Shown here: piece after piece, positions 31,188 through 41,105 of the stretch | Layout of the letters: each line of letters starts with the position of its first letter | Numbering within the stretch: the stretch's first letter is position 1 | NCBI GenBank assembly: GCA_914767885.1 | Contig: CAJZBQ010000040.1 | Coordinates: forward strand, 558,001-622,000 | Length of the DNA stretch: 64,000 nucleotides | Direction of reading: 5' to 3' | From: Blepharisma stoltei | Taxonomy: Eukaryota > Ciliophora > Heterotrichea > Heterotrichida > Blepharismidae | The notes under the pieces: generated by a model | What the model saw: the letters and a program-made list of their open reading frames with translations, nothing else | Told to the model about the DNA's origin: nothing | The model's database searches: none | Made by a program: the position numbers and the translations under genes

Positions 31188-31869
31188 CTAATTTTCATGT
31201 TTTATTTTACTTACTAGATGAATATTTTCAATTCTCATTGATTTGTCAAAGTTTTTACACATATCATAAACTGCTAATTCCACCCTTATCAATATTTAAA
31301 AAAACCCAATTCGTAATAACTTTAAAGTAATATTTATTAAATTTGTAGATTTATGTTTAAAAGCAAACTATTTATATTCGAGAGAATTAGCTAGAGATTT
31401 CATTATAATAATTATCACTTATATGTCAAAATTTTTCATAAAAAATGTTTGTTCGCTTGCGTTTTTGAGCAAAAAAATGGGATTTTTCAATAGTTTTTGC
31501 TGGCTCACGAGGGAGGACTAAGCATGATACGCTAACTGCTGTTAAAGCTTCCATTTCTACTCCAGTCTTGGCATGGGCTGCAGCAAATGCTTGAACATCA
31601 ACAGATTTGGTTTCGTGATTGGGCTTTACTTCAACATGGACAGAGTCTAGTGGAAGAGGATGGCACATTGGAAGCAGATTTGGGGTATATTTTGCACCTA
31701 AAATTCCTGCGATTTCAGCATGTGGAACTATGTCTCCTTTTTTGCTGCCTTTTGTTATTAACTCGTTAAATCCTGCTTCAGAAAATATTACTTTGCCAGC
31801 TGCCAAAGCTTCTCTGCGGCAGGGAATTTTATTTCCGACATCAATCATCTTGAAGAAGGATTTAAGCAT
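31188..31869 (-). CDS. moaC: Cyclic pyranopterin monophosphate synthase (MoaC)
   Basis: ATG 31869 to TAG 31188 minus IES 31275-31518 gives 145 aa. The MoaC core is complete: MIDVGNK at the start, KGDIVPHAEIAGILGAKYT, NLLPMCHPLPLDSV (the LCHP-type motif) and AHAKTGVEMEALTAVSVSC. After the IES comes LAVYDMCKNFDKSMRI, the MoaC active-site segment with YDM and the catalytic Lys region. MoaC turns 3',8-cH2GTP into cPMP in molybdenum cofactor synthesis; animals have it fused to MoaA as MOCS1, but here it stands alone. The usual KSGG loop at the C-terminus is replaced by SKIKHEN. Its 3' end is 19 bp from that of the coiled-coil gene. Confidence 0.93.
31275..31518 (-). mobile_element. Degenerate family A IES inside moaC (244 bp)
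   Basis: TAA at 31275-31277 and 31519-31521. On the minus strand the outer end is GTCCTCCCTCGTGAGCCAGC; the body word AGAGATTTCATTATAATAATTAT (given here as AGAGATTTC plus ATTATAATAATTAT) is intact. The hairpin end is reduced to TTCCACCC. Removal joins TCA TGC TTA GCA GTT TAT GAT ATG, restoring SCLAVYDM. Confidence 0.85.
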
Positions 31870-31998
31870 TTCTTTATAATTCCATTAAATAAATATTGTT
31901 GAAAATCAGGAATTTAGCTCAGCTTAGCTAAATCGTTAAAATATCTAAATTTATTACAGATACTCCAAGTGGAGACCAATTAAGTACTGTATCTTCTT

Positions 31999-32320
31999 TA
32001 ACTCCCTCTCTGCGAATGAACAAAACGATCGCCTATTTTTTAGTAAAAACTCACACTGTACAATATTTTTTAATGAAAAATTTGCCCACAAAATTTTTTA
32101 ATATAAGTGGTAAATAGTAAGTATGATGAAATCTCTAGCTAGTTCTGTTGAATTTTAAACAGATTGCATTTTAAGCATAGATTTTGCAAATTAAATTAAT
32201 TTTTACTTTGCAATTAGATGTTTTTTTAAATTTCGAAAAAAATTTACTATAATTTAAAAAAAAAGACAACCCCTTCCCCCATAAGTGAACCAAATTTTTT
32301 ATTTTATCTAAGAAGGGGAG
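31999..32320 (+). mobile_element. Family A MITE, intergenic (322 bp)
   Basis: TAA at 31999-32001 and 32321-32323. Left CTCCCTCTCTGCGAATGAAC, full body (GATGAAATCTCTAGCTAGTT), right end CCCCATAAGTGAACC...GAAGGGGAG. It lies in the divergent region between moaC and the 7TM gene, about 95 bp before the latter's ATG. Confidence 0.8.
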
Positions 32321-32415
32321 TAAGTAAACTTTTTTATCATTTTAAAAAACATAACTTTTTCCCTATATGGCTCTTATTTTTACTACCTATATAAGTTGAT
32401 TTTAATATTTATTAA

Positions 32416-33731
32416 ATGGGATGCGAAAATAACCCAACAATAAGCTTTTATTTTTCTGGTCTTGCTGTTGTTTGGTTATCTTTTACAATATGATGAATCT
32501 TTAATACATGGTACAGAAACAAGCGCTTCACAAAGCCTTTACAAAGAATTATGCTTCTGCTATTAATATTCAAAACTCTATGCAATTTTTTCTTCTCGCT
32601 TTACTATATCTCTTGTGAAGATTCAGCTGAAAGCTCATATTTTGCTTTAGCAGGAATTTCTGCTTATACTCTTTATAACACATTTATATTTGTGATACTT
32701 ATTTTGATCAGTAAAGGGTTCGGAATAACTCGAGATGTACTTGACCGTCAAGAAGTTACTTTAATAGCTATGACTATGGGAGCTGTATATTTACTCTCTT
32801 CCTTTGGTAATGAGCAAAGTTTCTGATAGCTCTTAAAAGGGTTAATTTCTTTTAAAATTTGATAAAAAAAATTATTCATATGAATTTTACAAAATCAAAA
32901 TTTGTAAATATATAAATTTATTTTCAAAAACTGTTAAAAATATAAGATAATTTGCTAGATATCTCGTTATAAAAATTATTAATTATACATTAATTATTAT
33001 TTGTAAAAACGGTTATATAAAACAATTTTTGCTTGGCCAAGGAGAATTAATTTTCCCAAAAATAGAGATTTTTCTAGTAGTTTGCTCGATAATTAGAGGT
33101 ATAGTTAGCCTTCAGCGCTTATGTCATTAATCCTGAACTTGTTATAGTGCTAATTGCTATGTTTGCAACTTTATTTTATTTGACAATAAAATATTCATAT
33201 TCCAATATTAAAACTTTACAAACCAAGCTTGGATATTTGATTAGTGAAAATATTGTTCAAATAATACCAGCAGTGAGACAAAAAATCTCCATGCTAAAGG
33301 CATTTGTAGTTTTAGTTTACTTTTATTTTGCTCAAAATATTTTTACAATACTCTTTCTAATAATGGGAGTCCAAATTTTTATGAGCCCTGACCGATCTTA
33401 CAGAAATGGGATTGATATTTTTACTGAGACATGTGACTCTATTTCTTTATTGTGAATTATGTATCTTTTCAGGTCCAAAGATAGAGGAGTTTATTTCAAT
33501 ATTTCCGTCATAGGGAATGAAGCCCCTGCTCAAGCTTTACCTCCTTTCCTTAAAGCTGGAATTCCCAAAGGAATTGATGAAGAAGACAGGGATAATGTCT
33601 CATTAGTAGTATTTTGCCCTCAAGAATTCGACAAAAGTAAGAGTTATTTAGATCACCCATATAGGAGACTTATGATAGCTACACCGATCCCAAGAGCGCC
33701 AATTGAAAGATTTGAAGAAGAAAGACCTTAA
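32416..33731 (+). CDS. Seven-helix membrane protein, GOST/GPR180-like
   Basis: ATG 32416; a decayed family A IES (32824-33104) removed; 344 aa; TGA=Trp several times (FTIWWIF). About seven hydrophobic helices are seen, from ISFYFSGLAVVWLSFTI to ILFLIMGVQIFM. The segment ILILISKGFGITRDVL matches the pattern of lung-seven-TM/GOST and intimal-thickness-receptor proteins, which work in Golgi trafficking. The large luminal N-domain of those proteins is absent, so the start may lie upstream or this is a short form. The C-terminal 90 residues are cytosolic and Pro-rich. Confidence 0.6.
32824..33104. mobile_element. Decayed family A IES with mismatched ends (TGA/TTA)
   Basis: TGA at 32824-32826 and TTA at 33105-33107 are in the same codon phase. 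Reverse orientation: GGGTTAATTTCTTTTAAAAT at the left, TTTTCTAGTAGTTTGCTCG and GAGGTATAG at the right. Removal from either T-N-A keeps frame (F-L/W-A-F-S-A-Y). Strong decay of the terminal G/C runs, yet the gene is open on both sides. Confidence 0.7.
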
Positions 33732-33833
33732 ATGACTGTTTAATTAATCTTGTAAAAGTGGTAAACGCTGTTTATTTTTTATTTAAAAATTACAAAAATC
33801 TCCATTTTAAAAGATCGTTAAAATTAAATAGAA

Positions 33834-34691
33834 ATGAAGATCATTATTTTATTCATTTGCTCATTAGCAGCATTTAGCATGAAATCATGTGAGCTTTGCA
33901 TCAAGCTTTCTCACTCCCCCCCCTTTAAATTGAAACAAAATATAGGTAAAATTCCTACTTTTTTTGGGAAATTACCCCCCCTTTAAATTGAAACAAAATT
34001 TTATTATAATAGAAAATTTTATAGGTAAAAATCATTATTTTATATGTAAATACGTTAATACCCTATTTAATATGCTTCAAACATAGGGCATTGTCATAAA
34101 ATTATAATGTTATTAAATATAATTTACTCAATTTATTGTCTCTTTAAATTTATATAATTTTTATTTTCTATAAAATTTTATCTCTGAAAAAATTTTTTAT
34201 ATATAAAATTTTTTTATAAAAAAATTTTCTTAACCCCCCTTTAAATTGAAACACAATTTTTTGTTTCAATTTAAAGGGGAGGGAGTCAGTATAATTTTGA
34301 TTATGCCCCTTTACTTGATCAAAATTATTGCCAGGATGATTATAATTGCCAGCAAGCAGTCAGAGAAATTTCTTATCGTTATATGTCAGGGACATCTGGT
34401 ACTAACCCTTGCACAAGAGATCCTTATAATTTTGACTGTTCGAGCTTTGGAATTAAAGTTTGCTCCCAAATGCTTGATAGCTCTTGTGGGGGGTTCAGTT
34501 TTAGAGGATCATCTCAATCAAGTGTTGAGCCTGGGAATATTTCTCAAATTATGACCTTAAAGGAGCAACTGAATAGGCTAGAAAACGAAGCAAATGAGGT
34601 CGAAAAACAAATGCAAGGCGAAATTTCAAGGCAGAAGCAAAAATATATGAACATCTTGGAGAGGCTAAATGAGCTGCAATCAGGTATTTAA
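33834..34691 (+). CDS. Secreted Cys-rich protein with C-terminal coiled coil, interrupted by an IES
   Basis: ATG 33834, family B IES 33911-34285 removed, 160 aa. A clear signal peptide (MKIIILFICSLAAFS) is followed by a domain with about ten cysteines (CELCIK...YCQDDYNCQQ...NPCTRD...DCSSF...VCSQM...SCGGF). The last 45 residues form a charged coiled coil (LKEQLNRLENEANEVEKQMQ). It is probably extracellular or in a secretory granule; ciliate extrusome proteins often combine such features, but that is inference. Confidence 0.7.
33911..34285 (+). mobile_element. Family B MITE-type IES with TCA repeat (375 bp)
   Basis: TCA at 33911-33913 and 34286-34288. Left end CTCCCCCCCCTTTAAATTG; the CCCTTTAAATTGAAAC word recurs at about 33980 and 34237; the right end is its inverse (GTTTCAATTTAAAGGGGAGGGAG, quoted in two parts GTTTCAATTTAAAG and GGGAGGGAG). 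Joining reads CTT TCT CAG TAT in frame. Confidence 0.85.
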
Positions 34692-34809
34692 AATGTTAAT
34701 AATAGTATTAGAAGTAGAATCATATTAAACTATAAGCTGTTTTTATTTTAAAAACAACACACTCATTTTTCAAAAATTTAAAGCTAAACCCTTAATTGTG
34801 AACTAATAA

Positions 34810-36075
34810 ATGGAAACAGACTCTGACTCGATCTTTAAGAGAATTAAGACGGTTTACCAGGCAACTGACTTAGTAGAAGAGAATCACACACTTTGGGTAT
34901 TTAAAAATGTTCAAAAAGTCCAAGGTCTGGAAGAAATCGGCAGAGAAGAACTATTCCGCCATCAAATCAAAAGCTCATGTCAAAAAATGTCTCATAACGG
35001 GATAATTGTGCGGCCAAACAAAAATGCTACAGTGATGATTATAGGCAATCATTCAGCTGGCAAGAGTTCATTTATAAATTGGTACGTAGGTGAAAATCTA
35101 CAAAGCACAGGGATCGCTCTTGAGACATCTCATTTTACTATGGTCACTCATGGAGCAAAGTCTCAGGAAATAAAAAGTGAAGGAACTTTACGCTTGTACC
35201 CCTTCTTGCACGAACTTTTGCAGCACGGCGATAAAAAGATCTATGGTACCTTTTTTGCTAATTTGAACACAAAGGTTTGCAACAGCACTGAAAGATCCTT
35301 TGAATGTGTTGATTTTATTGATACCCCTGGACTAACTGATGGGAATGTGAAATACCACTGTGACATATTAGAAGTAATGAAATGACTTTCAAAATACGTT
35401 GATTTAGTTCTCGTATTCATGGATCCTGTTGGGCAAGGACTTTGCAACAAAACAATTGACATGGTCGAATTTCTCTGTAAAAATTACCCAGAAAAGCTAA
35501 AAATTTATCTATCAAAAGCTGATCAAATAGAAAATGAAGAAGACCTTAATAAGCTCTATTTTCAAATTTCAGCTTCATTAACAGATAGACTTAATTTTCA
35601 GCACGGGCTGCATATATACCCATTCAGTATCTTAAAAAATGAATTGCCGTTTCCTAATCGACGAGATATCATATGTAAAGACATAGACTCCTGCATAAGC
35701 TTCAAAACAGAGAGAAATATAAGCAGTTTATCAACAGACTGCATATTTGTCAAAGAGCATTGCAGGTTTTTATTAGAGGGAGATGATTATCTCAGGAACC
35801 AAAAAAACCGAGTCTATATGCTACGAATCCTAGCTTTAACTATATTTGTCTTGATTATTTTAAATTGTTTGAAGCTTATTCCTTTGCCTATAAATGATTT
35901 ATTGCTTGCTGGAGTCGGAATTTTATCTACTGTTTTAATTGCGGTCTCATTTATGATAGACAAAAAGCCATTCAATTCGCAACAAAGAGCAAGGCTGATT
36001 AAGTGGCAAAAATACTCAGAGGAATCATTGGCAGAATTAGAAAGAATTAAAGAACAATATTATGATAATATCTAA
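34810..36075 (+). CDS. Dynamin-superfamily/EHD-like GTPase with C-terminal membrane hairpin
   Basis: A 421-residue frame with TGA=Trp at 35383. The P-loop GNHSAGKSSF (residues about 78-87), G3 DTPG (VDFIDTPGLTDG) and a G4-like SKAD (KIYLSKADQIEN) define a large GTPase of the EHD/dynamin group. After the G domain come two membrane segments (RILALTIFVLIILNCL and LLLAGVGILSTVLIAVSFMI) and a charged helical tail. No EH, PH or GED domain is present. This resembles membrane-embedded remodelling GTPases (atlastin/mitofusin-like layout) though the G-domain motifs lean to EHD. Localisation cannot be told. Confidence 0.75.
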
Positions 36076-36096
36076 TCAATAATCGTTTTAGACTAA

Positions 36097-37889
36097 TTAA
36101 TTGCGTCTAACTCCCCCTCTCGAAGTTCGACCAAGATATAGGGAAAATTCCTATTTTTTTGGAAAATTAACCCCCCTCAAAGTTCGACCAAGACCTATAT
36201 AAATTTACTAGGAAAATAAGCAATTTTTCAAAAATTTTTAAAACTATGTGGGGGTGAGCTTGCGATTTTTGTTGTATTCAAGTTCTCTAAAAAAGCGTTA
36301 CAAAACCATCTTGCACTATTTTTTCTCACCCTTACACCCTCTCAACCATACAGAAGAATACGATAAATATTTTTTTTTTTTTAACTACTAAATTATATAA
36401 AAAAAAATTCTATTTAAATTTTTTTAAAAAAATTTTTCTTAACCCCCTTCGAAGTTCGACCAAAAATCTTGGTCGAGCTTCGAGGGGGGGGAGTAAGCAT
36501 CATTTCAGTGAACTCTCTGAAGTCAATCACTCCATCTCCATTTTGATCTACTTCATTAATAATTCCTTGCCACACTGAATCGCTATAATTTTTATGCCTC
36601 CCTAGCATTGTTTTTAATTCTTCAGCTGAGATGCTTCCACTTCCATCCAAATCAAAAGCTCTAAAAGCGGCCTCCAGTCTATCTCTTGATAACAATCTAT
36701 TAGTCTGAATAGTGGCTGCTATAAATTCTGTATAATCGATCTCTCCAGACTGATCTGTGTCAACCTGCCTCATAATTCGGTCAACCTCACTATCAACATC
36801 CTCAACTGCATATCCATATAATCGTTGATAACCTTCAACAAGTTCTGCTCTCGATAATGTTCCACTATTATCGCGATCTAGCGATTTAAAAACTTCAAGC
36901 ATTTCTTCTCTTTCTTCTTTAGTCGAAAGCTGAGAAGCAATAAATGCAAAAGTGGCTTTTTGAAGTGATCTTTCAGTCCTGAAACTTTGGAGGTTTGTAA
37001 ATATTGATCTCGTTGCTTCTGGGTTAATTGGAACTCTGCTTGCATTGTGCATCCAAGGATGCTCAAGTGCTTGTCTGGCCGAAACACGCTGCTCAATATC
37101 AAATGTAAGCATTTTGGTAATCAAATCTTTGGCTTCAAAACTAATAGAGTCCCACTCTGGAGATGGGAAGCTGAATTTCCCAACAGCTATTTTTCTCATT
37201 ATAGCCTCATCAGTATTGCCTCCAAATGGAGGGTATCCAGCTAAAAAGATATAAAGGTTAACTCCAGCACTCCAGACGTCACATTTCTCGTTGTATCTTT
37301 TTCTTAAGACTTCTGGAGCAATGTAATAAGGAGTCCCAATTTTCTCAGTCAAGACAGATCCATGAGTGAAAAATTGTGCTGTGCCGAAATCAATGACTTT
37401 TAAGTTTGCATCTGGTGCAGCAGTGTCTAAAAGCAAATTTTCTGGCTTAAGATCTCTATGAACTACTCCTCTTTCATGGCAATAAGCAATAACAGACAAA
37501 ACTTGCCTTATATATTCGGCAGCGACAGCTTCTGATAAGGAACCACTGTTGATGATTCTATCAAAAAGCTCTCCACCTGTGCAAAGTTCAGTAATTAAAT
37601 AGTAATTCTTATCGTCTTGATAAAATTCGTAAATTTTCAGCACATTTGGATGGTCAAGTGATCTTAAGATTGAGACTTCATTGAAAAAGGCGTCTCTTTC
37701 TTCGTCGTTTTTCAGTGTTTTTTTATGGATCACTTTTACTGCTCTTTCCTCTCCAGTTACTCTATGGGTGATTTTTCTTACGCTTCCATAAGCCCCATCC
37801 CCTAGTTTTGACCCAATCCTATAGGTGTCTCTAAGCTTCCCACTTCGTTCGACAACGAAATCTCCTTGTGTGATTCTCAGCCCTTGCAT
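36097..37889 (-). CDS. Calcium-dependent protein kinase (CDPK) with IES at its 3' end
   Basis: With IES 36108-36493 removed the gene encodes 468 aa. Kinase: LGDGAYGSVRK (glycine loop), AVKVIHKK (VAIK-type Lys), HRDLKPENLLL, DFGTAQFF, GTPYYIAPEVL. A CDPK junction leads to four EF-hands: DRDNSGTLSRAEL, DTDQSGEIDYTEF, DLDGSGSISAEEL and DQNGDGVIDFREF, all with intact calcium ligands. The N-terminus MQGLRITQG lacks a myristoylation Gly2. The true C-terminus is EFTEMMLRRN; retained IES would add an artificial Pro/Lys tail. It is convergent with the GTPase gene, 21 bp apart. Confidence 0.93.
36108..36493 (+). mobile_element. Family D MITE-type IES (386 bp) in the last codons of a CDPK
   Basis: TAA at 36108-36110 and 36494-36496. 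Left CTCCCCCTCTCGAAGTTCG; the AAGTTCGACCAAGA word recurs near 36179 and 36446; right inverse TCTTGGTCGAGCTTCGAGG. Same layout as families A-C with its own word. The middle (36245-36380) has an open minus-strand stretch of about 45 codons of unknown origin. Only five codons of the host lie beyond the IES. Confidence 0.85.
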
Positions 37890-37997
37890 ATTGGATCGTT
37901 ATTAATACAAGTTAATTATTTGATCATTGAATTTTATCAGCATTATTTTTTATGACCATTTTAAGGCTAAATTATTAAAAAGAATTGATTAATGATT

Positions 37998-40109
37998 TTA
38001 GTCTACTTCATCCATATTGGAAGCTGGCCCTTCTAGTGGAGGCAAATCTTCTTCAACGGCAGCACTTTCTTCCTCTTCATCTTCAATGCTTAGCCCAAGC
38101 TTAATCATTCTGTGAATTCTGTTAGAAAATACATTTGGTTCTTCAAGGCTGAACCCAGACGTCAAAAGAGAAGTCTCATAAAGTAACCATATGAGATCCT
38201 TTACAGTCTTATCTGATTTGTCTTCGTCGCTCTTTGCTTTGAGTTTGATGACAATTGGGTGCTTTGGATTGATTTCCATGGTCTTCTTTGATTGCATATA
38301 AGCACTTGTGGAAGAGTCTCTAAGTGCTTGGGCTTTCATAATTCTTTCCATGTTAGCAGTCCATCCATACTCTCCAGTGACTAAGACGCATGGGGAATCA
38401 GAAATTCTGCTTCCAACCATAACTTTTTCAACTTTGTCACCTAAGACATCTTTAATTAATTTGCAGAGGCCTTCGAATTGAGCTTTTGATTCTTCAAAAG
38501 CTTTCTTCTCTTCCTCAGACTGGTCTAATTCAAGGCCTTCCTTTGTAATGCTTTTCAGTTTCTTTCCGTCGAACTCTTTAAGCTGCTGAACTGCGTATTC
38601 ATCAATAGGGTCAACCATATAGATGACTTCGTAGTTTTTCTTCTTCAAAGCTTCAATGAATGGGGAATTTGCAACTGATTGCCTTGATTCACCTGTGATA
38701 TAGTAAATATCTTTTTGTCCTTCTTTCATTCTGGATACGTATTCTTTCAATGAAATCATATCGTCTCCAGACTTGCTTGTATGATATCTCAACAATTCAG
38801 CGATTTTGGTTCTATTGGTAGTATCTTCGTGAATTCCAAGTTTCAAGTTCTTTGAGAACTGTTCATAGAACTTCTTGTAATCCTCTTCATTAGCTGCAAT
38901 TTCGTTGAAAAGCTCAAGACATTTTTTGACTAGAGTCTTCTTGATGACTGACAGAATTTTATTTTGTTGGAGAGTTTCTCTGGAAATGTTAAGAGGCAAG
39001 TCTTCGGAATCCACAACACCTTTGATGAAGGATAAGAACTCTGGGATCAACTCGTCACAATCGTCCATGATGAAAACTCTTCTGACGTAAAGCTTGATGT
39101 TGTTGCGTTTCTTTCTGGTTTCAAATTGGTCGAAAGGAGCTCTTTTTGGAACAAAAAGAATGGCTTTAAACTCGAGCTGGCCTTCAACTGTGAAGTGTTT
39201 CACAGCGAGGTGATCTTCCCAGTCGTTAGTGAGGGATTTGTAAAAAGCGCCGTATTCTTCTTTTGTGATGGATTCTGGAGCTCTCATCCAGAGTGGCTTG
39301 GTTTTGTTGACTTGTTCGTATTCGTGAGAAACTTCTTTTATTTTCTTGGTTTTTTTCTTTTTCTTTTCCTTTTCTTCTTCCTCAGTGACTTCTTCAATCT
39401 TAGGTTTTTCTCCTTCTTCTTTTTTCTCTTCTTCTTCATCTTCACTTTCACTGACTTCTTTTTCCTTAGTCTTTTCTACATAAAGTTCAATAGGGAATCC
39501 AATGAATTGTGAGTGCTTCTTAATAAGCTCTTTAAGCTTCTTTTCTTCTAAGAACTCCAATTGGTCCTCTTTAAGTGTCAAAATAACCTTTGTACCTCTA
39601 GTAAGTCTTTCAGAGTTTGGATTTTCATCTAAAGATATATTGAAAGTACCGCCAGCTGTGGATTCCCAAACATATTGCTGATCATCGTTATTTTTACTAA
39701 TCACAGTGACCTTATCAGCTACAAGGAATGCTGAGTAAAAACCGACACCGAACTGTCCAATCATGCTGATATCAGCACCTGAGCTTAAAGCTTCCATAAA
39801 AGCCTTGGTGCCTGACTTGGCAATAGTTCCTAAGTTCTTGACCATTTCTTCCTTTGTCATCCCAATCCCAGTGTCAATGATCGTAAGTGTGTTGTTGGTC
39901 TTGTCTGGGACAACTTTGATAGCAAGGCTACCTTCAGTGGAAAGGACTTCATGGTTTGTAAGAGATATGAACCTTATCTTGTCTAAGGCGTCTGAGCTGT
40001 TAGAAATGAGCTCTCTCAAGAACACTTCTTTGTTGGAGTAAAAAGTGTTGATGATCAAGGACATCAACTGTTGAATATCTGCATTGAAAGCGTAGGTCTC
40101 GGTCGACAT
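37998..40109 (-). CDS. HSP90: Cytosolic heat shock protein 90
   Basis: A 703-residue frame, full length and uninterrupted. N-terminal GHKL ATPase: [38 protein letters not shown] (quoted as [10 protein letters not shown]), [11 protein letters not shown] and [10 protein letters not shown] charged linker rich in Glu/Lys follows (residues about 215-265), then the middle domain ([17 protein letters not shown] with NISRETLQQ) and a C-terminus ending MDEVD, the TPR-docking motif of cytosolic HSP90. It is an ATP-driven chaperone for kinases and receptors. The stop is 108 bp from the CDPK start, tandem on the same strand. Confidence 0.98.
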   Translation of the reverse strand: MSTETYAFNADIQQLMSLIINTFYSNKEVFLRELISNSSDALDKIRFISLTNHEVLSTEGSLAIKVVPDKTNNTLTIIDTGIGMTKEEMVKNLGTIAKSGTKAFMEALSSGADISMIGQFGVGFYSAFLVADKVTVISKNNDDQQYVWESTAGGTFNISLDENPNSERLTRGTKVILTLKEDQLEFLEEKKLKELIKKHSQFIGFPIELYVEKTKEKEVSESEDEEEEKKEEGEKPKIEEVTEEEEKEKKKKKTKKIKEVSHEYEQVNKTKPLWMRAPESITKEEYGAFYKSLTNDWEDHLAVKHFTVEGQLEFKAILFVPKRAPFDQFETRKKRNNIKLYVRRVFIMDDCDELIPEFLSFIKGVVDSEDLPLNISRETLQQNKILSVIKKTLVKKCLELFNEIAANEEDYKKFYEQFSKNLKLGIHEDTTNRTKIAELLRYHTSKSGDDMISLKEYVSRMKEGQKDIYYITGESRQSVANSPFIEALKKKNYEVIYMVDPIDEYAVQQLKEFDGKKLKSITKEGLELDQSEEEKKAFEESKAQFEGLCKLIKDVLGDKVEKVMVGSRISDSPCVLVTGEYGWTANMERIMKAQALRDSSTSAYMQSKKTMEINPKHPIVIKLKAKSDEDKSDKTVKDLIWLLYETSLLTSGFSLEEPNVFSNRIHRMIKLGLSIEDEEEESAAVEEDLPPLEGPASNMDEVD

Positions 40110-40152
40110 TTTTATATAGAATATGGTTAGTCTTTAGCCTATATGTAGAAAA

Positions 40153-40165
40153 GAAGGTTCTAGAA
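40153..40165 (-). promoter_or_regulatory. Heat shock element upstream of HSP90
   Basis: GAAGGTTCTAGAA is a perfect three-unit heat shock element (GAAnnTTCnnGAA), 44 bp before the HSP90 start codon. A partial unit pair (GAAGATTC) lies near 40379 and an inverted TTCTTC...GAAGAAG at 40258-40277. HSF binding is expected from the known consensus, not shown. Confidence 0.7.
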
Positions 40166-40693
40166 ATGGAGGACTGGTGATGGAGAGGCATTTTTATTTG
40201 AAGGGAAGCCTTGGGAATAATAAGTAGGAGCCTGCGATGGAAGCCAAAGAGAAAGGATTCTTCAAAATTTGAAGAAGCAAAATTTAGAGAAGAAAATAGT
40301 GAAAATAGAGGGCTGATTATAAAATTTGGCAAAGGCGGGAACCATCAAGAGTGCTTTGGACTCTGTATTTTTATTTAAGAAGATTCTAAAATGATAAAGA
40401 TGCTTTGAAAAAGAATATATAAGCCGTTGGCTCAGCAATATCAACTCTTGGCTCAATGCAAATTCAAGATCTAATCTTTAGCTGACCTATATTCAAACTA
40501 AAAACTGTTTAATGAGATTCGAGAGCTCAATTATAAAGCATAGTGATAGCCCAATTGCTATTATGTTTATTTTCATAAAACAATTAATCAAACTGTCACC
40601 TATTTTTGTATTTTTAAAAAATTAAATTTAATTTTAGAAATAAGTATCATAACTTTTAGAAAATTAAGACTATTAATTGCACTTTAAATCACT

Positions 40694-41079
40694 TAACTCC
40701 CCCCCCCCGTGAGAGTGAACAAAAAATTTTGTTCACTAACGGAGGGGGGGTTAATTTTTTTTTTTTTAAAAAAAATTTATATATAAATTTTATAAAAAAA
40801 TATTTTTTTTCGAAATTTCAAAAAATCCTAATTCGCAAAAATTGGAAAGCAAATATTAATTTAATTTTATAAAATTTATGTTTTAAAATAAAAATTCGTT
40901 TAAAATTAAACAGAATTAGCTCTAGATTTCATTATACTAATTATCATTTATATATCAAATTTTTTTTTCATAAAAAATTTTTCTATTAAAAAATTATTTG
41001 TTCACTCACGGAGGGTGGGTTTTTGGGCAAAAAATAGGGATTTTTCTAATGGTTTTGTTCACTCATGGAGGGGGGGGAG
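40694..41079 (-). mobile_element. Family A MITE, 24 bp upstream of the SERINC start
   Basis: TAA at 40694-40696 and 41080-41082. Reverse orientation: the hairpin (GAGAGTGAACAAAA / TTTTGTTCACTAAC) is on the left, and TTTTTCTAATGGTTTTGTTC with the G run on the right. If kept in the soma it would form the immediate promoter of the SERINC gene. Confidence 0.85.
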
Positions 41080-41105
41080 TAAGTAGAAAACTTTATCTTA
41101 GATAA

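Noticed and set aside
36414-36500. CDPK C-terminus with a PPPRSSTKIFGRTSKG tail
   Set aside because: That tail is translated family D MITE sequence; the MITE-free end EFTEMMLRRN fits the T-N-A rule and leaves a normal stop.
39126-39512. 128-codon Phe-rich frame opposite HSP90
   Set aside because: It is antisense to the Glu/Lys-rich linker of HSP90; GAA/AAG codons read backwards as Phe/Leu/Ser. A shadow, not a gene.
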